DNA from: CAZVWV01 sp964631745
Lineage (GTDB): Bacteria > Bdellovibrionota_C > UBA2361 > JBGSMV01
NCBI GenBank assembly: GCA_964631745.1
Contig: CAZVWV010000012.1
Span: forward strand, 1 to 40,972
Reading direction: 5' to 3'
Length of the DNA stretch: 40,972 bases
Shown here: positions 40,937 to 40,972 of the stretch, one piece after another
Position numbering within the stretch: position 1 is the first letter of the stretch
Layout of the letters: each line of letters starts with the position of its first letter
Made by a program: the position numbers and the translations under genes
The notes under the pieces: model-generated
Told to the model about the DNA's origin: nothing
The model's database searches: none
Seen by the model: only the letters and a program-made list of their open reading frames with translations

Positions 40937-40972
40937 AAAACTACTCCCTAAAGAAGGGCCTTTATGTTAACC

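Noticed and set aside
1..40972. CRISPR array, tRNA or rRNA genes
   Set aside because: No regularly spaced repeats, and no tRNA-like arm with a GTTCGA-type loop in a foldable context or rRNA signature was seen on either strand.

Overview
The window reads as chromosome of a Gram-negative bacterium. It encodes lipoproteins with clear lipoboxes, a signal-peptide-bearing outer-membrane beta-barrel and several periplasmic or surface multihaem cytochromes c. Coding density is high, many starts are TTG or GTG, and adjacent genes often overlap by a few bases. A run of ten Ns inside one cytochrome gene suggests a draft or metagenome-derived assembly. I cannot name the lineage. An OpcA-type glucose-6-phosphate dehydrogenase partner next to a long-form transaldolase would suit a deeply branching or delta-proteobacterium-like group, but that is inference.

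Layout. 0.3-3.2 kb: a methyltransferase-PhzF fusion gene divergent from a double-length Lrp/AsnC regulator, with an AT-rich palindromic control region between them. 3.4-9.9 kb: an oxidative pentose-phosphate operon (transaldolase, zwf, opcA, pgl), then an acyl-CoA dehydrogenase and a YycJ-like metallo-beta-lactamase-fold nuclease. 9.9-10.6 kb: a lone HigA-type antitoxin and a gene-poor stretch with a direct repeat. 10.6-15.5 kb: sucA, an SbcB-like exonuclease and a J-domain protein. 15.6-17.5 kb: a DUF4160/HTH toxin-antitoxin-like pair, a possible structured RNA, a LysM lipoprotein and a small membrane protein.

17.5-31.5 kb is the most interesting region. It holds a pentahaem cytochrome c and, divergent from it, a chain of genes: an NAD(P)H/FAD oxidoreductase fused to two cyclic-nucleotide-binding domains and a four-cluster ferredoxin module; a b-type membrane cytochrome; a membrane-anchored decahaem cytochrome; a nucleoside phosphorylase; a tandem GlcG/HbpS-like lipoprotein; a beta-barrel; and a very large decahaem cytochrome ending in LVIVD beta-propeller repeats. 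The order matches an electron path from cytoplasmic NAD(P)H through the inner membrane and periplasm to the outside, or the reverse. It resembles a porin-cytochrome conduit in logic but uses parts I do not recognise from the well-known Mtr or Omc systems.

31.5-38.3 kb is accessory in character: an HD-domain protein, a truncated nucleotidyltransferase remnant with its small partner gene, two PIN-toxin modules, a small membrane protein, a long perfect inverted repeat, a HemN/HemW-like protein without the radical-SAM cysteines, and a divergent MutS-like ATPase. The window ends with a large double-GT2 glycosyltransferase. Several genes, including the first genes of three toxin-antitoxin-like modules, have a -10 box only 6-8 nt upstream of the start codon, which suggests leaderless transcripts.
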